Origin: Diaporthe sp. PMI_573
Taxonomy: Eukaryota; Ascomycota; Sordariomycetes; Diaporthales; Diaporthaceae
Assembly (NCBI GenBank): GCA_021399435.1
Contig: JAJTUP010000009.1
Span: forward strand, 1,426,001-1,490,000
Reading direction: 5' to 3'
Length of the DNA stretch: 64,000 nt
In this document: piece by piece, positions 22,556 to 33,461 of the stretch
How the letters are laid out: each line of letters opens with the position of its first letter
How positions within the stretch are numbered: position 1 is the first letter of the stretch
Translations under genes and position numbers: made by a program
The notes under the pieces: generated by a model
Databases searched by the model: none
Seen by the model: only the letters and a program-made list of their open reading frames with translations
What the model was told of the DNA's origin: nothing

Positions 22556-23596
22556 CTACATCCTATCCGTCCAAGCAAAATAAGTCTGCCCATGACACTC
22601 CACCTCCCCCTTCTCATTCCTCACCACATCAGGCATAGCCATCGCCTCGCGAAACACCCTCTCCCCCTCTTCCCTCTCCTTCCCTGTCAGCATCGCGACG
22701 TGGCTGAGCGTGTTGATCCGCCGCCACAGCGCCTCCTCGCCCAGCCAGTGCGTCCACTCGACCTTGTCCTGCCCGATGGGCACAGAGAACCGCGGCAGCC
22801 TGTTGGTGAGCGTGTCGCGGAGGACCTGCACCGGGTTCGACTTGAGCTGCGCCGCGAAGACGTCCTGCCACGCCATGTCGCGGAAGCGCGGGTTGTTATC
22901 GCGCACCGCGAGGCTGTGAACCCAGTCGTTGAGGTGCTGTGCCCACGCCGTCGATGCCGCCCAGGACTTGGGCTTGTTGTCTATCCCAGCTGTCAGTTCC
23001 TTTGTTCAGAATGAGGCAGGCTTTTGTCAGGCCCCTGGGCGTTAGCACAATCTCACAGTCGTCAATGTTCCAGATCATCCCGAAGACCGCACCCTCCTTC
23101 AAGACCCGATAGATCTCATCAAGCGCCTCCTCCGTAGCAAACCTGCCCACACAACCAGTCAGAAATGCTAACAACATCCCTCGTCCCAAAGCACGCCTCA
23201 CACAAACTTGACTCACCAGTGAAAAGCCTGCGCAGCAATACATCCATCCCCCCACCCATCCTCCGCCTCCGGGATCGCACCCCTCATGTCCTGAGCAGAC
23301 CCATCAGCAACACGCACCCCGCGCAGCGCCTTCGCCTCCAATTCCCGCCTCATATCCGGGTGCGGCTCGACGGCGCGGACCTCGAACCCCTCGTGCCGCG
23401 CGGCAAGCGCCTCGGTGAACTTGCCCGTGCCCGCCGCAACCTCCACCACCCTCGCGTGGGGGCAGTCCGCCAGCCGCATGCGCTCAAGCAGCTTCTGCAC
23501 CGCCTCGGCCGGGTACGCAGGCCGGTGCTCGTCGTATGCCGTCGCGTCCTTGAACCCGGCTGCCGCCGCCGGCGCCAGGTTGTGTGCCGAGGACAT
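22556..23596 (-). CDS. class I SAM-dependent methyltransferase
   Basis: Three exons (23217-23596, 23057-23142, 22556-22980) give 296 residues. The Rossmann motif I VVEVAAGTGKFTEALA lies near residue 50, followed by the acidic motif II end VRAVEPHPDMRREL, then GSAQDM and AQAFHW-FATEEALDEIYRVLK, with the first intron splitting the Trp codon. The second intron splits the Tyr codon in WNIDDY-NKPKSW. The order and the AQAFHW/EEALxEIxRVLK elements match the fungal methyltransferase group that includes yeast Crg1 and trans-aconitate methyltransferase relatives. The substrate is unknown; a small acidic molecule is possible by analogy. No signal peptide is seen, so cytosolic. The exon ends are supported by phase and by restoration of motifs that are broken in the raw frames. 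Confidence 0.88.
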
Positions 23597-24270
23597 GGTG
23601 TGTCGGCGGGGGCCCAGGAGAGGACTCGCTTAGAAACTTGACGATGAGCAAGTTCTGCTTCTAACGTGCATAAGACTGGTGAAACTGGGGTAGGATTTGG
23701 TGTTACCAGCTGGCCATCGAATTTGGGAATGCTGCAGGATGGGTCCAGTTGAGCTAGACAGACCACTTGTTGATCCTGCGTCATTTTCGGCCGGCTCTAT
23801 GCTTGACCCGGGAATTGTACAATCTGATCGACTCCCAAGGATTCAATGACTACAACATTAAACCCTGTTGGACATGGACACCTCACTAGCTCTAGGAATA
23901 ATTCAAAGTTTTGGAAACACCGTTGCTGACGACAAGAATTGATGAGCTCATGCGATTTGCGTCATTGTAGCTCGTGCAGAATCAGTCACGGATTGGACGC
24001 ATGCTAAGGTAAATAGGTAATGGTGTTGTTGCTAGAGCAAATTATCCTCTGGTCATCGCCAAAAAGCCTTTCCATATTCGAATAGCAAGGTCTAAATCAT
24101 AGAAAGCCAATGCAGGTAATATAACGATGCATCCTGCCACTCACTTTGCCTATGCTATTGCGGTTGGTTATGCCTCGATAGTGCCCATATTTCCTCCTCT
24201 CTGGTGGGACGGCCTGATCTATGTATGCTATGTTCCCATCTCTTCATGCAGTTCGACCGATAATAGAAAG
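23597..24270. other. intergenic: methyltransferase promoter and ABC transporter 3' flank
   Basis: No gene. It is fairly AT-rich from 23830 to 24130. Confidence 0.5.
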
Positions 24271-27200
24271 TTAAGGCTTGATGTTGCTGTCAGATGGCTC
24301 ACTTCGAGACTGGTTCCGACGGCCGCCAGTGTATCGGGGTATCTTATAGCTGACCTTTCGGGGTTGCTTCTTCTGTTGTTGGATTGCCGGCTCGGCTGCT
24401 GGCCTCGCTGTATCTTTGGCTGCAAAGGGGCCACTGTCGACACTTCCCTCCGAGGTGCTCTGTGTCCAGGAGCGGCCGCTTGGGCGGGGAAGGGACACAA
24501 CAGGGCCGCCCTCAGTAGGGATCTTTACGGGGGTGGCCGATGTCATCACCACAGGCGCCGGGGACAGGAGATACACAGGTTCGTGGGCGACATTGACCTT
24601 CGTCGGAGTATCCGCCTTCGGTGCCGTTATGCGCACTGGTGAATGGCTGCCCATCTCGATCCTGGACATCGGGCTGTGGACCTCAGATGGTCCGGCAACC
24701 AGAGAGCGTGGAGTGAACTCAGGGGCGCCTGGGTTCAGCTTCGATCCCTACGAGGCACAGGTAATTAGAGACTGCTAAAGAATGCATGTAATAATGATTC
24801 TTCAGCGGAATCTATACCTCTTTCTTGTGCCCCGACGGTGTCTTGACCTCCGCAGATTGCTTTACGCCATCTTCAGGAGATCCCTCGTCCTCGGTCACGT
24901 CACCATTAGTCGTCGTTGCCTTCGAGGTGTTCTGGCTGTCCTCATTGTCCGTATTTCCCTCTGCATCCGCACTTGGCTCCTTGGGCTTGACAAAGATCTA
25001 TCGATGCATTGTTAGCGTTGACGGCTTTGGTCACGGACGAGAAGGCCATCTTACCTGCTTGGACCACAGCTCGGCATACTTGCCGCCGGCTGATATGAGC
25101 GTTTCGTGGTTGCCTTCTTCCGAAATCTCACCGTTCATAACCACAACGATTCGGTCAGCGTTGACAATAGTGGACAATCTGTGAGCCACGATGAAGGTGG
25201 TGCGACCCTTGCAGAGACGGCGGAGAGCCTTTTGAATCTGGAACTCTGTCTCAGTATCAATCGCGCTCGTTGCCTCGTCGAGCAACACAATCTTCGGCTG
25301 CTTGAGAATCGCCCGAGCGATCGCCACCCTCTGGAGCTCTCCGCCAGACAACTTCATGCCACGTTCGCCAACGCGCGTGTCGTAACCCTCTGCAAAGCCA
25401 AGAATTTGGTCATGGATAGCTGCGGCGCGACATGCCTCGTGAACCTCCTCGTCGGTTGCTTCGAGCCTCGCGTATCGGATATTGTTCATGACAGTGTCAT
25501 TGAACAAGCTGGGGTTCTGTGGGACTACACCAATATTGGCTCGAAGACTGTGTAGATCGACCTCACGAACATCTTGGCCATCGATCTCGATGGCACCTTC
25601 AGTCACGTCGTAGAAGCGGTCCAGTAGCTTCAGGATAGTACTCTTGCCAGCGCCGGTCTGTCCCACAAACGCTATAGTCTGTCCTGGATCCACGGAGAAG
25701 TTGACATTCTTCAACACCTGCTTTTTGTTGTCATACGAAAAGTTGACGCCCTTGAAGTCGACAGACCCTGCAGTGAATTGGAATCGGGGCGCATTTGGTT
25801 TGTTGACGACACTCGATTTTGTTTGCATGATATCGAGCAGTCGTTCGGCCTGGAGCAAGTCGCGAGAAATGTTGCGACCCAGGCTGGCGAAGAAATTGAG
25901 AGGGGCCATCAGTTGAGACCAATACGTCAGCAGCGTCAAAAAGTCTCCTGCAGTGGTCATCTTGTGGGAGACCTGGTAAACGGCCAGGAATAAGCCGGCG
26001 AGCAGACCACCAAGCAGCACGAGGTATTGGAAAGCATGGGCAGCATAGTAGCCGACCCATACAACCTTCTGCTTGGCGATTCTGTCCTGGACTGCCGAGG
26101 AATACCGGTTTTCCTCGTATTGAACTTGGTTGAATGAGCTGACAGTCGTCCATCCCGATATCCCTGACTGCAGGACATAGTGTTCCTCGAAGTACGCCGA
26201 GATCTCGGTCTCACGGGCGGAGCGGAGGCGCGCTATGACAGTAGTAGAAATGTACAAAAAGACAATGGAAGTACTGATTGTGATGAGTCCCTCGTAGGGG
26301 CCGAACTTGAAGGTCAAGTAGATGAAAGCAACGATCAAGTCAATGAGGTTCGGCAGAGCTTCAAAACAGATGGTCTCGAGCATGTTGCTTATGCTTTGAC
26401 CGTTCTGGATGGCCACGAGGACATCTGATAGACTCTGCGTGTCGTGGAAGTTGGCATCCAGATTCATGACGTGAGAATGCGCGGCTTCAGTGATCGCACG
26501 GTCGGCGTAAAATTCGACTGGCATCCACAGTCTCCGCCTGAGCAGGCTGATGCCAGCTTCGGACGCGCTCAGCTTGAGACCTGCAAAGATGAGAACCTGG
26601 ACCCAAGGGCTGTCCCACAGGCTTGCTGGCTCATCGTTCCCCTGGTATGACTTTGTGAGGGTGTCCATGACAGTGCCGAGTTGGGTCGGGATCAAGACAT
26701 TGAGTCCATTGTTGGCGAGAAGACAAACCCCAACAAACGCTGCACGAATTTGCAATGCTCGGTTGTTGACAGGCCAGACGTAGGGGATGAAAAGTTTGAA
26801 GCCGAGTGCGTAAGTCCACCAGGAACCCGTCTCTTTGAGACGCTTATCCCTCTGCTCCTTGGCCAAACGCTGACGGCGTTCCCATTCGCATTCGGGGCTT
26901 TTGCTTGACGATTTCGCATTGTCATCCGAGTTGCTATCGGTCGCACCGTACTCTGAGACCAGAGTCTCTTCAGACCCTCCCAGGGCCTTCTTTCGAATTA
27001 GAGACTGTCGTTCAGCGTCAGTGGCAGCTTCCCGGGCGCTTCGTCCATCCCTCCAAGCAAAGTAGGTAAGGAGAGCGGCGATGATGCAAATGAGTCGTAT
27101 GGCAACCAGTGAGATGTCCACGAAGCAGATCGATTTCGAGTAGGCGCCTGGGTTGAGATGCAGAGACGACAACTCCAGCAGAGGGTCAAAGACGAGCGCG

Positions 27201-27541
27201 AGGGCGTAGGAGCCAAGGTAAATATACCACAGGGGAGATTCTGTGTCATGCAGGATTGCCAACTCGAGACCGAAGACCAAAACACAGGCAAGAAGCCCGA
27301 CGATGGCGTCTTGTCGAACGGGGCTCGGCGAGAAAAGGATGAGCAATGCTTGTGACAGATAAGTGAGAATGGCAACGAGCATCAGAGCTGTCATGAGCCG
27401 GCGGCGAGGGTGCTGCTCTTTCGAGGGCGTTGTTCGGAGAGTGCATGTTGCAAGTGCGTAACAGACGCTGTAGTAAGCGAAGACGAGAGTTGGGTATGCA
27501 TAATAGGAGATCTTGAGGAACAACTCAAGTGAGGGTGCCAT
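24271..27541 (-). CDS. HMT1-type half ABC transporter with a PAM2 motif in its tail
   Basis: Three exons (25055-27541, 24818-24997, 24271-24747) give 1047 residues. The order is an N-terminal extra membrane domain of about five helices (residues 10-190), a charged linker, a six-helix ABC core (about 265-560), then one nucleotide-binding domain with Walker A GQTGAGKST, signature KLSGGELQR, Walker B KIVLLDEATSAID and the H-loop IVAHRLSTI. This layout is that of Schizosaccharomyces Hmt1 and ABCB6, organelle transporters (vacuole in yeast) for phytochelatin- or glutathione-bound metal. After the ATPase domain a tail of about 215 residues is spliced on. It is disordered, and at the start of exon 3 has SKLNPGAPEFTPRSL, a clear match to the PAM2 consensus for binding poly(A)-binding protein. 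The rest of the tail is Pro/Ser/Thr-rich. The start is ATG at 27541; the frame runs further upstream only via TTG. Confidence 0.92.
24703..24738 (-). other. PAM2 motif coding segment in ABC transporter exon 3
   Basis: Encodes SKLNPGAPEFTP plus flanking residues, starting one codon after the exon 3 acceptor. It fits the consensus x-L-N-x-x-A-x-E-F-x-P with every anchor residue (Leu, Asn, Ala, Glu, Phe, Pro) in place. Limits are approximate to a few bases. Confidence 0.75.
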
Positions 27542-30500
27542 GCTGGCAGGTTCTCTGCCGCGACCACAATGCTCTCGGGGACAGAGCAAGGTCGAAATGT
27601 CGATCTGGATGTATGTGCTGTCAAGAAGGCGTGAGTTGGGTTGACGGAGCTCAAGGCTTATGTCGATTCGTCAGGCCGTAAATATAGACGGAGACGGGAG
27701 ATGGACGAGTAGCCGGGACCTCAACGACGCGACAGTCGGCAAGACAAAGAGAACAATGGGTTGTTCTTCTCAGGCGGAGGGACCAGGGGGGAAGGGGGTT
27801 CAAAGAAGCAGGTTGAGGGAAAGGGTGCTTCAGACTGGTTCCCTCTTCTGACGCCGGGTAGGAGTGAAGTATGAGGCGGTATGAGGCGGTTTGTGGTGCC
27901 TGGTGCCTGGTGACTTCTGTGAGATGTTCTCTCCTTCTTTCTCCTTCACCCGAGAGGTTGCCTCGACCGAGACGGGTTGCCGGATGAGACGAAATCCGGA
28001 CTTGCGGTTGGGCAGGAAGCGAGCCCAGCAACCAGTCACGGCAGCGTGCAAATCCCGAGTCGCGCAAAGGACAGACAGGAGAGGAGCGGTGGCCTGCACT
28101 CGTCAGATGTTGGTCGAGGCGGCAGGAGGCGGTGCACGAGCCTAGTGTACCGTAGGAAGGACCAAGTAGATAAAGAAAGGAAGTTCGAGAGGAGTGAGGT
28201 GATGTTGCCCAGCTGGCGCAGGAGGGCGAGGTTTGAGGTTTGGAGTCGACGAGAGGTCAGCCGCGACCCGGGCTCGACTGCAACAGTGAGAGCAATTCCG
28301 ACTGCAACTGCCCTAGGACCAGAGCCGAGCGCGCCTTCCCGGCTCCAAGGATCGTGCTTTTGGGTAGAGTCTCTCTGTCCCACCAAATTGCCCAGCTGCT
28401 AGTGTCAAACGGCGCGCACCACCAGCACGACCCTGAACGCACGAGTCGAAATATAAGATAAGATGGCGCAGATGGTCCGGCCCTTTTAACAGCACGGCAC
28501 ACGGCACAGAATAAGTATGGTGGAGCACACGACCAGCACGGAACTGCCAGCAACCGCCAGGAACACCCGAGCAGTCACAGCTTGCGCGGCCACGACTTCC
28601 CCACGGGCCCGTTTTAGTCTTTTGGGAGTTGAAGGATTGAGATGACAAATCCCGGCTCATGAAGGTTCTGACCTCTCGGAGGCCTACCAAACCATTGTTG
28701 CCTCTGTTAACAGGCGTCTGGTATGGGCTCGAGTTAAGGTAGGCTGGTACGTTGCCTATGACTACACCTGCACTGCACCTATGGCCGCACCTGTCTGTCT
28801 GCCTGTCTGCCTGGCTGGCTGGCTCAGGGCAGTATCAGTATCAGTATCTCAGGTGCAGAGGTGGTGCGAAACTTGGCACACGAATGGTGTTGCGTATACC
28901 TTCGTGTAGCAAGAAGCCTCACCCAGGCCTTCAGGAACACGCCCCGAGGCGACTCAGTATGAGCAGTGACGACGCCTTCGCCCGGTGGTCAGCAAAACTT
29001 AACGGGCACATGGTCAAGCTTCGCCAGACGTCCATGCCTGCCAATCCTGCGGTGGACGGCGGCAAAGGAGGCGCGCTAGCTGGACTAGTCTCGAGCTGGA
29101 CTGAACTTACGTGTTATTATAGCCTCTTCAGCCTCATCCGGTTGCCTGCTTGGGACACCCTCCTGCGCGCACACTCGACGCCGGCATGCAGAACATGCAG
29201 CCCCACGCCAGGCTTGCAGAGCCTCACTCAACTTAGACGTCGTTGGCCTCCCTCGTGCCCTTGTCACATGGGATACCTCCCGCCCTGTTGGATCCTGCAC
29301 GTCATCCCGCAATGATAAGCATACGTCTTCGGTCCGCGGGGACGGCGAGTGTGTGCCATTGGGTGTGAGGGTGGGTGGATACGCACCGTCTGACGTCGCA
29401 CCCTTTTCCTGCTGGTGGCATATATCCACAGAGACGATATATATATCTGGCACAATATGTCTCAACCCCAGGATGCCCGTCTCTGTCTGTTGATGGGTAT
29501 GTATTGGTATGAGTTGAACAGGGCCTGGCTCGGAGCAGCGGGCCTTCTTCTCGGAGCAGGTCAAGGCTTTGTCGTCGGGCGAGACACGCAAGCGATCACG
29601 AGGAAGGGAGCCCGAGAAAACACGGTCCGCTCGTGGTATCAAAACGTGCAGCGATTCATGTCATGTACACTCGCGGAACCACCAGCATTTAAGGGGAAAG
29701 CATCACTGAGAGAGCTGGTCGGCGCCCATCCATGCAGTGTCACCACCGACCCAGACTCTGGTTGTTCGTTCCGGGATTGCTAGTCGATCCAGCTCCTTCA
29801 GACCCATCCTTGGCCGACGGTAATACGACTGTACATGCCATACAAAGCAAGGGTCGGCACCAGCCCAAACACCGTGCCTACAGTATCCCGCCATGCTGCT
29901 ACTGAGCACAGTTGGTTGCACACCTTGGGGGAGGGCCACCTTGGGAAACGGTGAGTAGGCCCGTCTGTTGGCCCCTGGAACCAACGCGCCTGCGGTCACA
30001 CATGGTCGGATATTTGTGCGCATCAGGTGTGGACCGCTAACGAAGTCGGCGGACTCGTCGCCGGGGGCCTGGGGGGGTCTTTTAGGGGGGCAGAGACTGG
30101 CCTGACTGGACGACGTTCAATCCCCGGTCCCGTACGGCCGGGTCCTTGTCAAACAAAAGCAAATGGCATGATGCAACGTCAAGGTGACCTACATAAATAG
30201 GCCCTGCCAGATCCTGCCTCGGCCGCCGTAATGTACTGTGTACTGTAGGAGCGACCAGCATGGCCAGCTGCTGTGTAATTTGACAAGTTTGGATTCGATC
30301 TCTACTGGCTGCGCCGGTCGTGCACCATGCAGTGCGTGCATTCCGCTCCTGGTGGCCTCGGGTCGCACGGTCTTGGAAACCTGCCCTGCATGGGAAACAC
30401 TTGCGAGCGTGCAAGCCTGCATCTCTGCACCTCTGCACCTCTGCACCCGTGCAAGTCGTGCAAGTCTGCTATTCTGCAATGATGAGGCAATGTGGCAATG

Positions 30501-32439
30501 TGGCGGGCGTACGTGCCACCTTGCGACGGCCGCTATGCGCCCCCTGAGTCACGGATCCCGACTTCTGATGGCAATGTGGAAAGACGGTGTGCATACATCG
30601 CCAGGTGGATCAGCGGCCTCCGTCTGGCGGGCTGGCGGACTCGCCTCGAGGAACAGAGTCCCAGTTTTCCGGGAGGATGGGGTCAGACCTAAAATAGGAA
30701 ATCACCTCCACAGCTCAATCTGGAGATGAGTGGATGGGATCAGCACCCAAGCGGCCAAGCTCGCAGGCTCGCAGGTCATGGACGTGGTCTCCACACCATT
30801 GACGGTTGGTGCAGTTGGTGGCAACTGCCGATACCCTGCGATATCGAATCTTCCCCCTGACTCGACCCGCGCAACCCTTTCCGTCCCTGGCACAACGTTG
30901 ACACCCCGGCCTGCAGATTGTGAACAATCCCACAGGCACCGTTCAATCTCGAACATCTCCCGACTAGTTATACTGCTCGCTGTCGAAACAAAACGTCTTC
31001 AACAGCTGCAGTATCCCCGTATCACTAGACGTGTCTCATTTTTCTTCCGATCGGAGTCCCTTCCCGAGATCTATCCTGTCCACACCCGCAGCAGCTACTG
31101 CCAGGGATGACGACGGGATGGTCGCAATATTGATCACGTTGCACGGCCTACCCTGCCCAGAGCGTTGGACTGCGCATGGCTCACGCAGGCCCAGGATGCA
31201 ACCAGAGACGAACTCCCCCCTACACGTGTGCTGCTGCTCCGCGTCAGGTGACACAAACCTAATCTGAAGACCAATCTCAGCTCAATCGGCAGACTCGACG
31301 GTAGCGAAGGCCACCGGCCACAGGCCCATGCGAGGGCCGGAAATATCTGGCCTTGGATCTCGCCCGAAATGCGGTGTATCCTGCACAACTCGATTATCGT
31401 GGCCGAGGGTGTATCCCGGGCCTCCGTCGGTGTGGTCTTCCCTCCGGCAACGCGAGGCCAGAGTGACTAGGGCTTATGCCGTGCTCACACATCACTCTCC
31501 CACGCGGACGCGGGAAATCTTACCGAGCCTCTTGTTGGCTGGTCAAGTGACCAGCGTCCCGGACCCAGCCTGTCATTTCTCACGCCCGAGTGTGATATCA
31601 CCCTTCTTCCGCGGTTCCGTCTCTCGCATACGTGCGTTCTCGCCAGACGTCGTGCAGCATTGACGACCGTTGCAGTACGAGCGACCTGGCCGCTGTTCAA
31701 TGGACTGACTAGGTTTCGGCTGCTCCCAGCCCATTGGCGGTGATCTTTCCGTCCCACGGGATCGAGTAGTATTCCGCGTCTGCATCAGTCACGCTTGATC
31801 GCTTCTGTCTGGATTTTGCGAGCAACTGCAGTGAGACTCACCGCCGCTGTCATCTTCGACGGTCGACTGATTGGGATCCTTACACGTGTGCCTCCACCTT
31901 CGTTCGGCAGTCAAAATTCTACAGGCTCTAGGTCGACGTGTTGACATTAACTACGAATAGGGTGTACCTCTCATGCTGCGACTTCAGGCGGCGGACGGAT
32001 GCATCGAGACTGATTCTACAGGGGGGGGGTCTTACCGAACAAGGTGCCGATGACAGGGACGAAAAGGGCATGCTCTTCGGGAGACTTGCTACGTTCTTAT
32101 CACGTGTGGCAACTTCCAGGAAAGCTTTTCAGGGTTGCCATTACGACCTCGATTGAGACAAGGGCTTGTCTGGTCTGACGGGACAGGAAGAAAAATGGCC
32201 GTTCCACGACGCGGCGCAAGGACAGGCCACTGTGTGAACTTTGATCGATCATGTGTGATGACATAGTTGATGGCATCAGGTACGTGCAACTCCTCGCATA
32301 TCAAATAAGGCTATGCAATGCCATGTGGTGCGCCAAACCAAACTCCTTTTTCGACCAGCGCAATCAAAGTCACCCCAAGCCGGTAGCAATGTTTGAGACA
32401 AAACCGTAAAGTAACAGCTTCTTGTTGCTCAAGATACCC
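27542..32439. other. 4.9 kb gene-poor region
   Basis: No supported gene. It begins with the promoter of the ABC transporter and ends at the 3' end of the DUF1275 gene. It holds many short open frames on both strands with no domain, a CTGT/CTGC tetranucleotide run (about 28791-28826), a CTCTGCAC-type run near 30418-30470, and a run of 9 G near 32021. If it has genes they must be spliced and lineage-specific. Confidence 0.5.
28791..28826. repeat. CTGT/CTGC tetranucleotide microsatellite
   Basis: Imperfect run of CTGT, CTGC and CTGG units, directly readable, followed closely by three GTATCA units. Likely polymorphic; no function implied. Confidence 0.6.
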
Positions 32440-33461
32440 TCACGCTGCAGAGCTATCAGCCTTCTCCTTCTCAGCCCCATTGAACAGATACATCGCTGTC
32501 ACCACGGCCTTCCCACCAGCACTCACAAAGAGAGCCACGGCCGATCCAGCCGCCTTGTAGATACCCGCACCCGCCAACGACCCGACCACCAGCGTGACAA
32601 GGAAGAACAGCCTCCTGTTCCGCGGCCGGTTCTTCTCCCTGACGGCCAGCAGGTGCGGGTCGATCAGCAGGTCGACCCAGGCGGCGGTCGCCATGGCGGT
32701 GGAGATCTCGGTGATGCGCAGGCTGCGGCTCTGCACGACCTGGCTGCCGCTGGCGAAAGCCAGCAGGGCGATAACGAGCAGATCCCGGGGCCCCGTGTGG
32801 TGCACCCCGTAGCGGAGCTGAAGCGCCGCCGCCGCGAAGACCATGGCCGTCTGCATCAGGTTGCACAGGACCAGCCACAGGCGCAGCCGCGGCCCGACGA
32901 TGTGGCTCAGCTGGCCCGTCAGGTACCCTCCTGCCAGGAAGAGCCCCAGGGCGACGCCGATGTTGGCCGTGTAGAACATGTCGCCGTTGAACTCGGGGAC
33001 GACGACCGAGACGGCTAGGAAGACGGTGTTGCCCGTCTGGTTGGAGGCGAAGCAGTGGTAGTCGGGGAAGGAGATTGCATCTGTTTGGTTGGGGGGATTT
33101 GTATTAGTCGATGACAACGATGGGAACATGACAATGTTATGGTGATTCCGCGATGGGTTAAACTCTACCCCAAAGTGAAACCCTCGAGGCTGTAAAGGAA
33201 GAGGAGAGACCAGGGCCTTTGTGACGGCTTACCTTGTATGCCGGTGCAAAACGTCAAGAGAAGCAACTCGAGTTCGGCAAAGCCCGACGGCCTCACAGGT
33301 GCAAGAAGATGTCGCTTCGATTTTGATATGAAGGTTTGTTGTACTGGTGCATCCTCTGGTGGTTGTTTCGGCTCCCTTGATGGTGAAGATGGAGCGACTG
33401 TCACAGGAGATGTGTTGTGTTCACTGTCTCGTAATGTTCCTTCCGTATCTGAATTAGACAT
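32440..33461 (-). CDS. DUF1275 (YoaK-like) membrane protein
   Basis: Two exons, 33233-33461 and 32440-33080, give 289 residues; the stop position may be off by one base. Exon 1 holds a polar N-terminus (SDTEGTLRDSEHNTSPVT) and the first helix (FAELELLLLTFCTGIQ). The intron falls in the family's best-conserved block, restored as FCTGIQDAISFPDYHCFASNQTGNTVFL. Five further hydrophobic helices follow to about residue 280 (VALGLFLAGGYLTGQLSHI, LLVIALLAFASGSQVVQ, LFFLVTLVVGSLAGAGIY). DUF1275 proteins are six-helix membrane proteins found in bacteria and fungi; their function is unknown, possibly a transporter. The divergent neighbour is nrtA, 4.2 kb away, too far to infer co-regulation. Confidence 0.9.

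Noticed and set aside
28752..29315. Plus-strand frame of 187 codons
   Set aside because: Begins inside a tetranucleotide repeat and has no recognisable domain.
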